From NCBI GenBank assembly GCA_934438035.1, contig CAKSBK010000012.1, positions 1 through 11,538 on the forward strand: a stretch of 11,538 nucleotides of DNA, read 5' to 3'. The stretch comes from an uncultured Christensenellaceae bacterium. GTDB lineage: Bacteria > Bacillota > Clostridia > Christensenellales > Christensenellaceae. Under the pieces are notes generated by a model. It worked only from the letters and a program-made list of their open reading frames with translations, was not told the origin of the DNA and did not search any database. Numbering within the stretch: position 1 is the stretch's first letter; every line of letters begins with the position of its first letter. The translations under genes and the position numbers were made by a program. Of this stretch, positions 1 through 6,305 are shown one piece after another.

Positions 1-51
1 AGTCCTTTTAGCTAGGGGCGGTCTTTTGCCCGCCCCTTAGCCTTACGGACT
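1..51. repeat. GC-rich inverted repeat (hairpin)
   Basis: The arms are AGTCC (1-5) with GGACT (47-51), GCTA (11-14) with TAGC (38-41), and GGGGCGG (15-21) with CCGCCCC (30-36), around an 8-nt loop; one T (37) bulges out. No T-run follows the stem on either strand, so it is not a standard intrinsic terminator. It begins exactly at the window edge and may extend further left. It could belong to the 3' region of an upstream gene or to a short palindromic intergenic element. Confidence 0.6.
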
Positions 52-83
52 ATTGCTCCTCTTCCGCCCAAAGGCACAACGTC

Positions 84-147
84 GGGGCAAATGACAATCT
101 TACGCACTCCCGCTAAAGGCGGAAGTGCTTTTATTTGTCATTGCCCC
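84..147. repeat. Long imperfect inverted repeat, 64 bp
   Basis: The outer arms GGGGCAAATGACAA (84-97) and TTGTCATTGCCCC (135-147) are complementary except for one missing base. Inside them GCACT (104-108) pairs with AGTGC (124-128) and CCGC (110-113) with GCGG (119-122), leaving a small loop. The 11-mer CTCCTCTTCCG occurs at 56-66 and again at 147-157, on either side of the hairpin. The structure resembles a small non-coding palindromic repeat or miniature mobile element, but no transposase or clean target duplication is visible. Confidence 0.6.
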
Positions 148-154
148 TCCTCTT

Positions 155-242
155 CCGAAAAAAGTCTTGTCTTCGCTCCCGTAAAAATAACGGTCGCTCC
201 GCTCAGTTATTTTTACTTCGCTTGACTACCAACTTTTTTCGG
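155..242. repeat. Nested inverted repeat, 88 bp
   Basis: Perfect 11-bp outer arms CCGAAAAAAGT (155-165) and ACTTTTTTCGG (232-242) enclose perfect 11-bp inner arms GTAAAAATAAC (181-191) and GTTATTTTTAC (206-216). Short words related to CTTCGCTC recur between the arms (171-178, 217-224). A further small palindrome, CGTTCGGAACG, sits at 260-270. Two perfect nested stems in under 100 bp are unlikely by chance and suggest a repeat element. Its function is unknown. Confidence 0.65.
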
Positions 243-378
243 CAAAGCGTTCCTCTCTTCGTTCGGAACGATATCGCTCGGAACTTCTGCTTGAGAGAAG
301 CGGGAGGTTTTGAGCTTATTTCAATTGCATTTTACTGCGGGAATTTAAAAGTTTTTGCACGCATTTTCACGTTTTTCG

Positions 379-407
379 TTTACCGATTTAAAAAAAGAGG
401 ATATAAT
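379..407 (+). promoter_or_regulatory. Putative sigma-A-type promoter for the MBL-fold gene
   Basis: A perfect -10 box TATAAT (402-407) lies 17 bp downstream of TTTACC (379-384), which matches four of six bases of TTGACA. Transcription would start near 414, giving a leader of about 25 nt that contains the GGAGG at 428-432. Confidence 0.6.
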
Positions 408-437
408 TAGAGCAGAAAAAGCATTCCGGAGGAAAAT

Positions 438-1238
438 ATGATAACGGTCAGTGCGCTTATAGAAGAAACATCTGCCTGCGGCTTGCTGCATGAACACGGC
501 CTTTCTTTATATATAGAAACCAAAAACCACAATATACTTTTTGACGCAGGTCAAACGGGGGCGTTTGCGGATAATGCCGAGGCTATGGGCATTGACCTTA
601 AAAAGGTGGACGTTGCGGTGGTTTCTCACGCGCATTACGACCATACGGGAGGGCTGGAGCGCTTTTTTAAAGAAAATAAACACGCCCGCGTTTACGCTAA
701 CGAGCGTGTGTTTTTAAAGTACTATTCTGCGGACGGCAGGTATATCGGGGCGGACGAATCCCTTAAGGATAACGGCAGGTTTATTTTTACGGGAAACGAA
801 ACGGTTATAGACGATGAATTATATCTTTTTACCGGAAATATGTTTAAAAGGATGTATGACGTCAAAAAAGAGAATATGTCCGTTGCCGATGAAAACGGCT
901 TTGCTCCGGATGATTTTTTGCATGAGCAGTATCTTCTTATAAGCGACGCAAAAAAGACGCTTCTTGTTTCCGGCTGTTCGCATAAGGGAATAATGAATAT
1001 AGTAAGCTGGTGTTCCCCCGTTCCCGATTACGTCATAAGCGGCTTTCATTTTATGAATGTGGGAACCGAGGGAGAGGACGGCGAATATATAAAAAATGCC
1101 GCGGACGTTCTTTTGGATACGGGCGCAAAATATTTTACATGCCATTGCACGGGCGCCGAGCAATACGCCCTTTTAAAGAAGAGCATGGGCGGAAAGCTTA
1201 AATATTTAAGAGGGGGAGACAGGATTATATTCGCTTAA
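438..1238 (+). CDS. MBL-fold metallohydrolase (COG1237-like)
   Basis: A 266-residue metallo-beta-lactamase-fold hydrolase, probably cytoplasmic since no signal peptide or membrane segment is seen. The metal-binding signature H-x-H-x-D-H is at residues 64-69 (SHAHYDHTGG). Further likely ligands are His182 in GCSHKG, His204 in GFHF and His236 in CHCTG, the pattern of the subfamily often annotated as a dihydropterin-ribofuranosyl-aminobenzene-phosphate synthase-type hydrolase. The substrate cannot be read from the sequence, and that annotation is usually transferred without proof. The start is supported by GGAGG five bases upstream of the ATG and by a good promoter. Its TAA overlaps the stop codon of the convergent LysR gene. 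It is transcribed separately from the Hdr operon, and nothing links it functionally to those genes. Confidence 0.9.
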   Translation: MITVSALIEETSACGLLHEHGLSLYIETKNHNILFDAGQTGAFADNAEAMGIDLKKVDVAVVSHAHYDHTGGLERFFKENKHARVYANERVFLKYYSADGRYIGADESLKDNGRFIFTGNETVIDDELYLFTGNMFKRMYDVKKENMSVADENGFAPDDFLHEQYLLISDAKKTLLVSGCSHKGIMNIVSWCSPVPDYVISGFHFMNVGTEGEDGEYIKNAADVLLDTGAKYFTCHCTGAEQYALLKKSMGGKLKYLRGGDRIIFA

Positions 1239-2155
1239 GACATGTTTCTTTTAAAGGCGACGTCGTTTTTTGCGGCGAAAAGCTCGTTCATAAAGCGATG
1301 ATCAAGCTGCGTAAATTCGTAGTCCTCCGGATAAATTATCATATCGGTATATCTTTTTACAAATTCACATTTTCTTTCAACCAATCCGTAACGGTCAAGC
1401 ACCCTTTGAGGCACGGGCGCGGTAATCATATACGCATAGCGCATCTGTGAGAGTAACGAAAGACTGACAGCTCTGTCGTCAAGCTTGATGGCGTTTTTTT
1501 TGGGCGTGTTTTGCGTTGCGTCTTCCCTTATCTGCGGGGAAAAAACGTCTCCGTAGGTTATTTCGGTGTAATTATTCAGCGTTTGACGGTTTATAGGGGT
1601 AATATGCGAAAGCTCGCTTATGTGAGAGGCCAAAAGCACGGCGTCAAAGGACCATATTATTTCGCATTTCATCGCTCTTGACTGCGCAAGCTCGGAAAAA
1701 TAGCTGTCGTAAACGGATTCAAAGCGTATTAAGGACATTGAAGTCACGGCGTCGGTAACGTTTGTTATTCCCTCTATCGCGCCGGCTTTTTTTATGGTTA
1801 CGTCCGTGCCGTTTTTTATCTGCGCTATAAACGATCTTACTGCTTCCGCAATATAGTTGGAATCGGGAACGGTTAATGAAAAACGGGGAGACTGCCTTTC
1901 GCCGCTCGTTTTAAGCTCGTCTATTTCCTGAAGCTGGTTTAGTATGGTATGCGCCCTTTTTAAAAATTCCTCTCCCTTGGGGGTGGGCGTAACCCCTCTC
2001 GAGGTGCGCTTGAAAATGGTTATTCCCGCGTTTTCCTCCAGCTCTCTTATTGCCTTTGAAAGGTTGGGCTGTCCCATAAAAAGATTATCCGCCGCGCGGG
2101 AAATAGAGCCCGTGCGCTCAACCTCCACCGCATATTTTAAATGAAGCGTATTCAT
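1235..2155 (-). CDS. LysR-family transcriptional regulator
   Basis: A 306-residue LysR-type regulator. Residues 1-60 form the winged helix-turn-helix (GSISRAADNLFMGQPNLSKA, then the wing around FKRTSRGVTPTPKGEEFL), followed by a linker helix to about residue 85 and an effector-binding region from about residue 92 to 290. The start ATG (complement of 2153-2155) is preceded by AAAGGAG at a good distance. It is divergent from the mdh-fum-hdr-flx operon, the usual arrangement for a LysR protein that controls its neighbour, and the shared intergenic region carries several symmetric candidate operators. Its effector is unknown; a C4-dicarboxylate or related intermediate would fit the neighbours but is only inference. 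Its 3' end overlaps the MBL-fold gene by 4 bp, tail to tail. Confidence 0.92.
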   Translation of the reverse strand: MNTLHLKYAVEVERTGSISRAADNLFMGQPNLSKAIRELEENAGITIFKRTSRGVTPTPKGEEFLKRAHTILNQLQEIDELKTSGERQSPRFSLTVPDSNYIAEAVRSFIAQIKNGTDVTIKKAGAIEGITNVTDAVTSMSLIRFESVYDSYFSELAQSRAMKCEIIWSFDAVLLASHISELSHITPINRQTLNNYTEITYGDVFSPQIREDATQNTPKKNAIKLDDRAVSLSLLSQMRYAYMITAPVPQRVLDRYGLVERKCEFVKRYTDMIIYPEDYEFTQLDHRFMNELFAAKNDVAFKRNMS

Positions 2156-2204
2156 AGTCTCTCCTTTTTGCTGTAAATTACCGGTTTTGCAAAGCGGTAT
2201 CCGT

Positions 2205-2243
2205 GTTATATATTTTTTGTCGGTAAGGTGAAAAATATATAAC
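2205..2243 (-). promoter_or_regulatory. Putative lysR promoter with 13-bp inverted repeat
   Basis: On the minus strand, TTCACC (complement of 2227-2232) and TATAAC (complement of 2205-2210) are separated by 16 bp and would start transcription near 2198, about 43 nt before the lysR ATG. A perfect 13-bp inverted repeat, GTTATATATTTTT (2205-2217) and AAAAATATATAAC (2231-2243), covers the -10 box with one arm and the -35 edge with the other. This placement fits autoregulation by LysR, but the site could also be a hairpin or simply AT-rich sequence. Confidence 0.5.
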
Positions 2244-2309
2244 GTATGTATAATTAAATTTTGGTAAATATATTGCTTTTTTGTTAAATTTCAAGGCAGG
2301 ATGTTTATG

Positions 2310-2337
2310 TTTTGCGGCGAAAAAAGCCGACTATATT
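2310..2337 (+). promoter_or_regulatory. Weak candidate promoter just upstream of the Rex-like site
   Basis: TATATT (2332-2337) matches five of six bases of the -10 consensus, with the poor -35 candidate TTTGCG at 2310-2315, 16 bp upstream. Transcription would begin near 2344, inside or beside the Rex-like operator, and leave a leader of about 380 nt. The call rests mainly on the -10 box and the operator position. Confidence 0.25.
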
Positions 2338-2345
2338 ACTAGGGA

Positions 2346-2363
2346 TTGTGAATCCTTTCACGA
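2346..2363. promoter_or_regulatory. Rex-like redox operator
   Basis: The 18-mer TTGTGAATCCTTTCACGA matches the Rex consensus TTGTGAA-N4-TTCACAA at 13 of 14 defined positions; only the last half-site differs, with G for A. Rex repressors bind such sites when NADH is low relative to NAD+ and release them when NADH rises. The genes downstream encode an NAD-linked dehydrogenase and a probable NADH-oxidising complex, which are typical Rex targets. An isolated TTGTGAT half-site also lies at 2672-2678, close to the mdh start. No rex gene is present in the window. Confidence 0.65.
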
Positions 2364-2372
2364 TATCGACAA

Positions 2373-2388
2373 AAAAACAGCTGTTTTT
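2373..2388. repeat. Perfect 16-bp palindrome
   Basis: AAAAACAGCTGTTTTT is a perfect palindrome with no spacer, placed 9 bp downstream of the Rex-like site. It could be a dimeric regulator operator. As RNA it would have no loop, so a DNA-level role is more likely. The protein that would bind it is unknown. Confidence 0.45.
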
Positions 2389-2464
2389 ACCTAATTGTTA
2401 TATAATAAATTATATATCTAAACGATAAAAATGTACATATAAATTTTTGAGTCGAATAAATAAC

Positions 2465-2563
2465 GCTCTTTCAAGTTGTTGTGGGAAATATTCGGGAAAT
2501 AGCAGTATATATGCGTATATGATGAAATATTTCCCAAAGCAGCAATAATATTTCCCGAAGAGC
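2465..2563. repeat. Phased GGGAAAT/ATTTCCC array, potential hairpin
   Basis: GGGAAAT occurs at 2483-2489 and 2494-2500, 11 bp apart, and its complement ATTTCCC at 2529-2535 and 2550-2556, 21 bp apart, close to one and two DNA helical turns. TGGGAAATATT (2482-2492) is perfectly complementary to 2526-2536, and TTCGGGAAATA (2491-2501) to 2549-2559. Alternatively, 2483-2492 pairs with 2547-2556, 2494-2500 with 2529-2535, and outer GCTCTT (2465-2470) with AAGAGC (2558-2563), forming one nested hairpin. It may be a multi-site operator for the divergent LysR protein or another factor, or a structured leader RNA. No T-run follows, so it is not an intrinsic terminator. Confidence 0.55.
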
Positions 2564-2654
2564 TGAGAGTAAATATGAATTTTAGGGGGTTATGATATGC
2601 TTAAAACAATATATCAAAGATTGATAAATGAATAACTATCGCAGAGATTGCTGT

Positions 2655-2683
2655 TTCATTAATGACGGCGATTGTGATAAAAT
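2655..2683 (+). promoter_or_regulatory. Candidate mdh-proximal promoter
   Basis: TGATAAAAT at 2675-2683 looks like an extended -10 element (TG-N-TAAAAT). TTCATT (2655-2660) is a weak -35 at 17-bp spacing. The start would fall near 2690, giving a leader of about 36 nt before mdh. It overlaps the TTGTGAT half-site at 2672-2678. Confidence 0.35.
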
Positions 2684-2725
2684 AAACTGTATTTAAATAT
2701 TTTGTATATAAAGGAGAATTGTGTT

Positions 2726-3676
2726 ATGAGCAGAAAAGTTACAATAATCGGCGCCGGAAACGTCGGCGCAACGGTAGCTTACACCATAGCGGTACAGGGC
2801 ACCGCAAACGAAATAGTCATCGTAGACGTCGCTAAGGAAAAGGCGCGCGGCGAGGCTATGGATATGAGGCAGGGCTCCTCCTATATGCCGAGAGTTAAGA
2901 TATATAACGGAGAATATTCCGACGCAGTCGACTCCGATATAGTCGTAATAACCTGCGGCATAGGCAGAAAGCCGGGGCAGACGAGACTTGATCTCGCAAA
3001 GGTAAATGCGGATCTTATGAGAAATCATATTATTCCCGACATCACAAAATACGCCCCCGACGCAGTTTATATCATAGTTTCCAACCCCGTCGATATACTT
3101 ACCTACATCATGACTAAGTATTCGGGAATCCCCGAGGAGAGAATTATAGGCTCGGGCACCATACTCGATTCCTCAAGACTGCGCACCGCCATTGCGGACA
3201 GCTATAAGATAGACGAGGGCTCCATTCACGCAAGCGTTTACGGCGAGCACGGAGACAGCTCCTTTGCGGCATGGTCCGTTGCGAGAATCGGCTGCTTATC
3301 CATAGACGAGTATAAAGACAGAGTTGAAAGATATATGGACGGCATAGAGGCGTTTGATAAGGAAGAGATGATGAATTTCGTAAGAAAGAGCGGAGGAATG
3401 ATCATTTCGGACAAGGGCGCAACCTTTAACGCAATTGCGCTTTGCACCTCTTACCTCGTAAAGTGCATATTTGACGAAAAGCCCACCGTCGTTCCCGTCT
3501 CAACAATGTTTCACGGCGAATACGGAGTTTCCGACGTATGCCTCTCCATGGAATGCATAATAGGCGAGGGCGGAGTAAAGGGCAAGCTTTTGGCTCCCTT
3601 AACCGAAGAAGAAGAGCAGCTTATGAGAAAGTCCGCAGACAGCATTAAAGCCGTTATTAACGGTTTAAATATATAA
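2726..3676 (+). CDS. mdh: NAD-dependent malate dehydrogenase, LDH-like type
   Basis: A 316-residue member of the lactate/malate dehydrogenase family, catalysing reversible NAD(H)-linked interconversion of malate and oxaloacetate. The nucleotide-binding GAGNVG is at residues 9-14. Family catalytic positions are present: Asp148, Arg151, His175 in GEHGDSS, and Arg87 in the active-site loop. The substrate-selecting position of that loop (GRKPGQTR, residues 80-87) is Arg81, where lactate dehydrogenases have Gln, so malate is the better call. The remainder, for example KGATFNA, looks LDH-like, so lactate activity is not excluded. The start is the ATG at 2726, placed by AAGGAG at 2711-2716; a TTG 24 bases upstream in frame has no such support. 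It is the first gene of the operon, and the fumarase that follows acts on its product malate. Confidence 0.88.
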   Translation: MSRKVTIIGAGNVGATVAYTIAVQGTANEIVIVDVAKEKARGEAMDMRQGSSYMPRVKIYNGEYSDAVDSDIVVITCGIGRKPGQTRLDLAKVNADLMRNHIIPDITKYAPDAVYIIVSNPVDILTYIMTKYSGIPEERIIGSGTILDSSRLRTAIADSYKIDEGSIHASVYGEHGDSSFAAWSVARIGCLSIDEYKDRVERYMDGIEAFDKEEMMNFVRKSGGMIISDKGATFNAIALCTSYLVKCIFDEKPTVVPVSTMFHGEYGVSDVCLSMECIIGEGGVKGKLLAPLTEEEEQLMRKSADSIKAVINGLNI

Positions 3677-3713
3677 AATAAGTAACTGAACAACAAAAGG
3701 AGATATAACGCAA

Positions 3714-5090
3714 ATGGAATACCGTATTGAACATGATTCTATGGGCGAGGTTAAGGTTCCCGCAGACCGCTATTGGGCGGCGCAGACGCAAAGATCCAGC
3801 CAGAACTTCAGAATCGGCGTAGGCATAGAAACCATGCCCAGAGAAATCACCCATGCGTTCGGTATCTTAAAAAAGGCGGCGGCTGTTGCAAACCATAAGC
3901 TTAAGCCCGAAAAGATGACCGATGAAAAGCTAAAGGCGATAAGCGAGGCATGCGACGAAGTCATAAGCGGAGCTTTAAACGAGCATTTTCCGCTTGTAGT
4001 TTGGCAGACGGGCTCAGGCACGCAGTCTAACATGAACGGAAACGAGGTAATCGCAAACAGAGGAAACGAGATAGCGGGCAAAAAGCTGCTTCATCCCAAC
4101 GACGACATCAACATGAGTCAGTCCTCTAACGATACCTTCCCCACGGCTATGCATATCGCCGCGGTAACGCAGATTGAGGATAAGCTCTTCCCCGCAATAG
4201 ATAAGCTCGTAGCTACCTTCAAGAGACTTGAAGAGGAAAACGAGGGCATTGTTAAGAGCGGAAGAACGCATCTTCAGGACGCTACTCCCATAAAATTCTC
4301 TCAGGAGATAAGCGGCTGGAGAAGCTCCCTTGAAAAGGATAAGAGAATGCTTGAGCTTGCGGTTTCCGAGCTTAAAGAGCTTGCTCTCGGAGGAACTGCC
4401 GTCGGAACGGGGCTTAACACTCCCAAGGGCTTTGCGGAAGAGGTTGCAAAGGCGGTTTCCGATATTACCGGCAAGGACTTTAAGACCGCTCCCAACAAAT
4501 TCCATGCGCTTACCTCCAAAGACGAGCTTGTGTTTGCTCACGGCGCGTTAAAGGCTCTTGCATGCGATATGATGAAGATAGCAAACGACGTCCGCTGGCT
4601 GGCCTCCGGTCCGCGCGACGGCTTAGGAGAGATATTCATTCCCGAAAACGAGCCGGGAAGCTCTATAATGCCCGGCAAGGTAAACCCCACGCAGTGCGAG
4701 GCGGTTACTATGGTTGCCGTACAGGTAATGGGTAACGACGTTGCGGTCGGTATGGCCGCTTCTCAGGGTAACTTTGAGTTAAACGTATTCATGCCTGTCT
4801 GCATATATAATTTCCTTCAGTCCGTAAGACTGTTGGCTGAAAGCATGGTATCCTTTAACGATAACTGTGCCGTAGGAATTAAGGCCAATAAAGAGAAGAT
4901 GCATCATAATCTTCATAATTCCCTCATGCTTGTTACCGCTCTTAACCCCTACATAGGATATGAGAACGCGGCTAAAACGGCAAAGAAGGCTTATAAGGAA
5001 AACATTTCCTTAAAAGAGGCCTGCGTAGCCTTAGGCTTCCTCACGGCAGAGAAATTTGACGAGGTATTCCACCCTGAACAGATGGTATAA
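3714..5090 (+). CDS. fumC: Class II fumarate hydratase (fumarase C)
   Basis: A 458-residue enzyme of the fumarase/aspartase superfamily, full length for class II fumarase, which interconverts malate and fumarate without an iron-sulfur cluster. Visible motifs are SGTQSNMN (101-108), SSNDTFP (137-143), SGRTHLQDATP with His186 as a likely catalytic residue (182-192), and the signature GSSIMPGKVNP (315-325), whose serine lies on the catalytic loop. Substrate motifs favour fumarase over aspartase or argininosuccinate lyase. AAGGAGA lies about ten bases before the ATG. It follows mdh by 37 bp and precedes hdrB by 14 bp. With mdh it forms an oxaloacetate-malate-fumarate segment that can run reductively to supply fumarate; the direction cannot be read from the sequence. 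Confidence 0.93.
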   Translation: MEYRIEHDSMGEVKVPADRYWAAQTQRSSQNFRIGVGIETMPREITHAFGILKKAAAVANHKLKPEKMTDEKLKAISEACDEVISGALNEHFPLVVWQTGSGTQSNMNGNEVIANRGNEIAGKKLLHPNDDINMSQSSNDTFPTAMHIAAVTQIEDKLFPAIDKLVATFKRLEEENEGIVKSGRTHLQDATPIKFSQEISGWRSSLEKDKRMLELAVSELKELALGGTAVGTGLNTPKGFAEEVAKAVSDITGKDFKTAPNKFHALTSKDELVFAHGALKALACDMMKIANDVRWLASGPRDGLGEIFIPENEPGSSIMPGKVNPTQCEAVTMVAVQVMGNDVAVGMAASQGNFELNVFMPVCIYNFLQSVRLLAESMVSFNDNCAVGIKANKEKMHHNLHNSLMLVTALNPYIGYENAAKTAKKAYKENISLKEACVALGFLTAEKFDEVFHPEQMV

Positions 5091-5104
5091 GTGAGGTAAA
5101 AGAA

Positions 5105-5884
5105 ATGATTTACAGCTACTATCCCGGATGTACGCTTAAAACCAAGGCGAAGGATCTTGACAAATACGCAAGAGCCTGCGCCGAGGCGCTCGGCGTTACT
5201 CTGGAAGAACTGCCGGATTGGCAGTGCTGCGGCGGGGTTTACCCCCAGGCCAAGGACGAGATAGCTACAAAGCTTTCCGCCGTGCGTACTCTTAAAAGCG
5301 CAAAGGCGGAGGGACATGATCTCGTAACGGTTTGCAGCGCATGTCATAACGTCGTTAAAAGAACGAACGAAGACATGAAAAACGACGAGTATATCAGGAC
5401 GAGAGTCAACAATTACATTGCTGACGGCGAGCCCTACGAGGGAGAAACAAAGGTTATTCATTATCTTGAGCTGTTAAAAGACGTTATCGGCTTTGACGAA
5501 ATAGCAAAAAAGGTAGTTAACCCCATCGGAAAGAAAATAGGCGCATATTACGGCTGCCTGCTTCTGCGTCCCTCTAAGGAAATGGCTTTTGATAACCCGG
5601 AAAATCCTACGATTATCGAGGACTTTATAAAGGCTATCGGCGGCGAGCCCGTATACTACCCCTACCGCAACGAATGCTGCGGCGGATACGTTGTTTTGGA
5701 GGATAAGGCTTCCGCAGAGAAGAAATCTAACAAGGTTATGCAGTCCGCAAAGGACAACGGCGCGCAGATCGTAGTTACGGCATGTCCTCTGTGCATGTAT
5801 AACTTAAAGAAAAACGGCGGCACGGAAGACGTTAAGGTTATGTACTTTACGGAGCTTCTTGCAGAGGCCCTCGGCGTTAAATAA
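5105..5884 (+). CDS. hdrB: Heterodisulfide reductase-like subunit B (HdrB)
   Basis: A 259-residue protein made of two CCG (cysteine-rich) domains, the part of Hdr complexes that binds two noncubane [4Fe-4S] clusters and reduces the disulfide or equivalent acceptor. Both motifs are intact: Cys9, Cys41-Cys42, Cys77-x-x-Cys80, and Cys151, Cys191-Cys192, Cys227-x-x-Cys230, with the usual spacing. No membrane segment is seen, so it is expected to act in a soluble complex. GTGAGG lies 9 bases upstream of the ATG. In methanogens this subunit reduces CoM-S-S-CoB, and in sulfate reducers DsrC is the proposed partner. Neither is encoded here, so the acceptor is unknown. The related CCG protein TfrB of thiol:fumarate reductase makes a fumarate link conceivable next to fumarase. 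Confidence 0.9.
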   Translation: MIYSYYPGCTLKTKAKDLDKYARACAEALGVTLEELPDWQCCGGVYPQAKDEIATKLSAVRTLKSAKAEGHDLVTVCSACHNVVKRTNEDMKNDEYIRTRVNNYIADGEPYEGETKVIHYLELLKDVIGFDEIAKKVVNPIGKKIGAYYGCLLLRPSKEMAFDNPENPTIIEDFIKAIGGEPVYYPYRNECCGGYVVLEDKASAEKKSNKVMQSAKDNGAQIVVTACPLCMYNLKKNGGTEDVKVMYFTELLAEALGVK

Positions 5885-5900
5885 GGGAGGAGAGTAAAAG

Positions 5901-6290
5901 ATGTATAACAGCGAAGAAGCTAACAGAATAGCTCACATCAGCGGCGCAAACGTGTTAAAGTGCATGCGCTGCGGCAAATGCTCTGCGACCTGCCCGGCGT
6001 ATGACGAAATGCCCTATCATCCTCATCAGTTCGTATACATGGTTGAAAAGGGTCAGATAGACAAGCTCATGGAAAGCGCGGATTCTCTTTACAAATGTCT
6101 TTCCTGCATGGCATGTCTTGAGCGCTGCCCGAGAGGCGTCGAGCCTTCCAAAATCGTCGAGGCTGTCCGTCTTATGAAGATTCGTCAGCAGGGCGAAAAT
6201 CACTTAAAACCCGAAAGCATTCCCGAGCTTTTAGACGAGGACCTTCCTCAGCAGGCTATCGTGAGCGCTTTCAGAAAATACAGCAAGTAA
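5901..6290 (+). CDS. hdrC: Heterodisulfide reductase-like subunit C (HdrC)
   Basis: A 129-residue iron-sulfur protein that carries electrons between HdrA and HdrB. Two complete [4Fe-4S] ligand sets are visible: Cys21, Cys24, Cys27, Cys31-Pro and Cys66, Cys69, Cys72, Cys76-Pro, separated by a helical linker as in HdrC. No membrane anchor is present, which indicates the soluble type rather than an HdrE/DsrM-linked type. A strong GGGAGGAGAG precedes the ATG. It lies 16 bp after hdrB and 15 bp before hdrA. Confidence 0.9.
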   Translation: MYNSEEANRIAHISGANVLKCMRCGKCSATCPAYDEMPYHPHQFVYMVEKGQIDKLMESADSLYKCLSCMACLERCPRGVEPSKIVEAVRLMKIRQQGENHLKPESIPELLDEDLPQQAIVSAFRKYSK

Positions 6291-6305
6291 GGAGGAGAAA
6301 ACACA

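Larger units (their letters stand above)
2156..2725. other. Intergenic regulatory region between lysR and mdh
   Basis: This 570-bp AT-rich stretch holds no convincing protein gene. It contains a 13-bp inverted repeat over the probable lysR promoter, a Rex-like operator, a 16-bp palindrome, a phased array of GGGAAAT sites able to form a hairpin, and candidate plus-strand promoters near 2310-2337 and 2655-2683. A 12-codon reading frame at 2597-2635 has an AGGGGG seven bases upstream, but it is too short to call as a gene. The density of symmetric elements suggests that the downstream operon is controlled by more than one factor. Confidence 0.75.

Noticed and set aside
1..51. Intrinsic terminator of an upstream gene
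   Set aside because: The stem is strong but lacks a following T-run on either strand; the upstream gene is outside the window.
135..410. Open reading frame of 91 codons in the upstream gene-free stretch
   Set aside because: It runs through the inverted repeats at 155-242 and through the promoter of the MBL-fold gene, has no convincing ribosome binding site, and its predicted protein resembles no family I know.
2465..2563. Hairpin read as an intrinsic terminator or attenuator
   Set aside because: No run of T residues follows the stem on the plus strand, so the standard terminator form is absent.
4014..4541. Minus-strand open frame of 175 codons inside fumC
   Set aside because: It lies wholly within a clearly coding, conserved fumarase gene; its product is low-complexity and resembles no family, so it is an antisense shadow.
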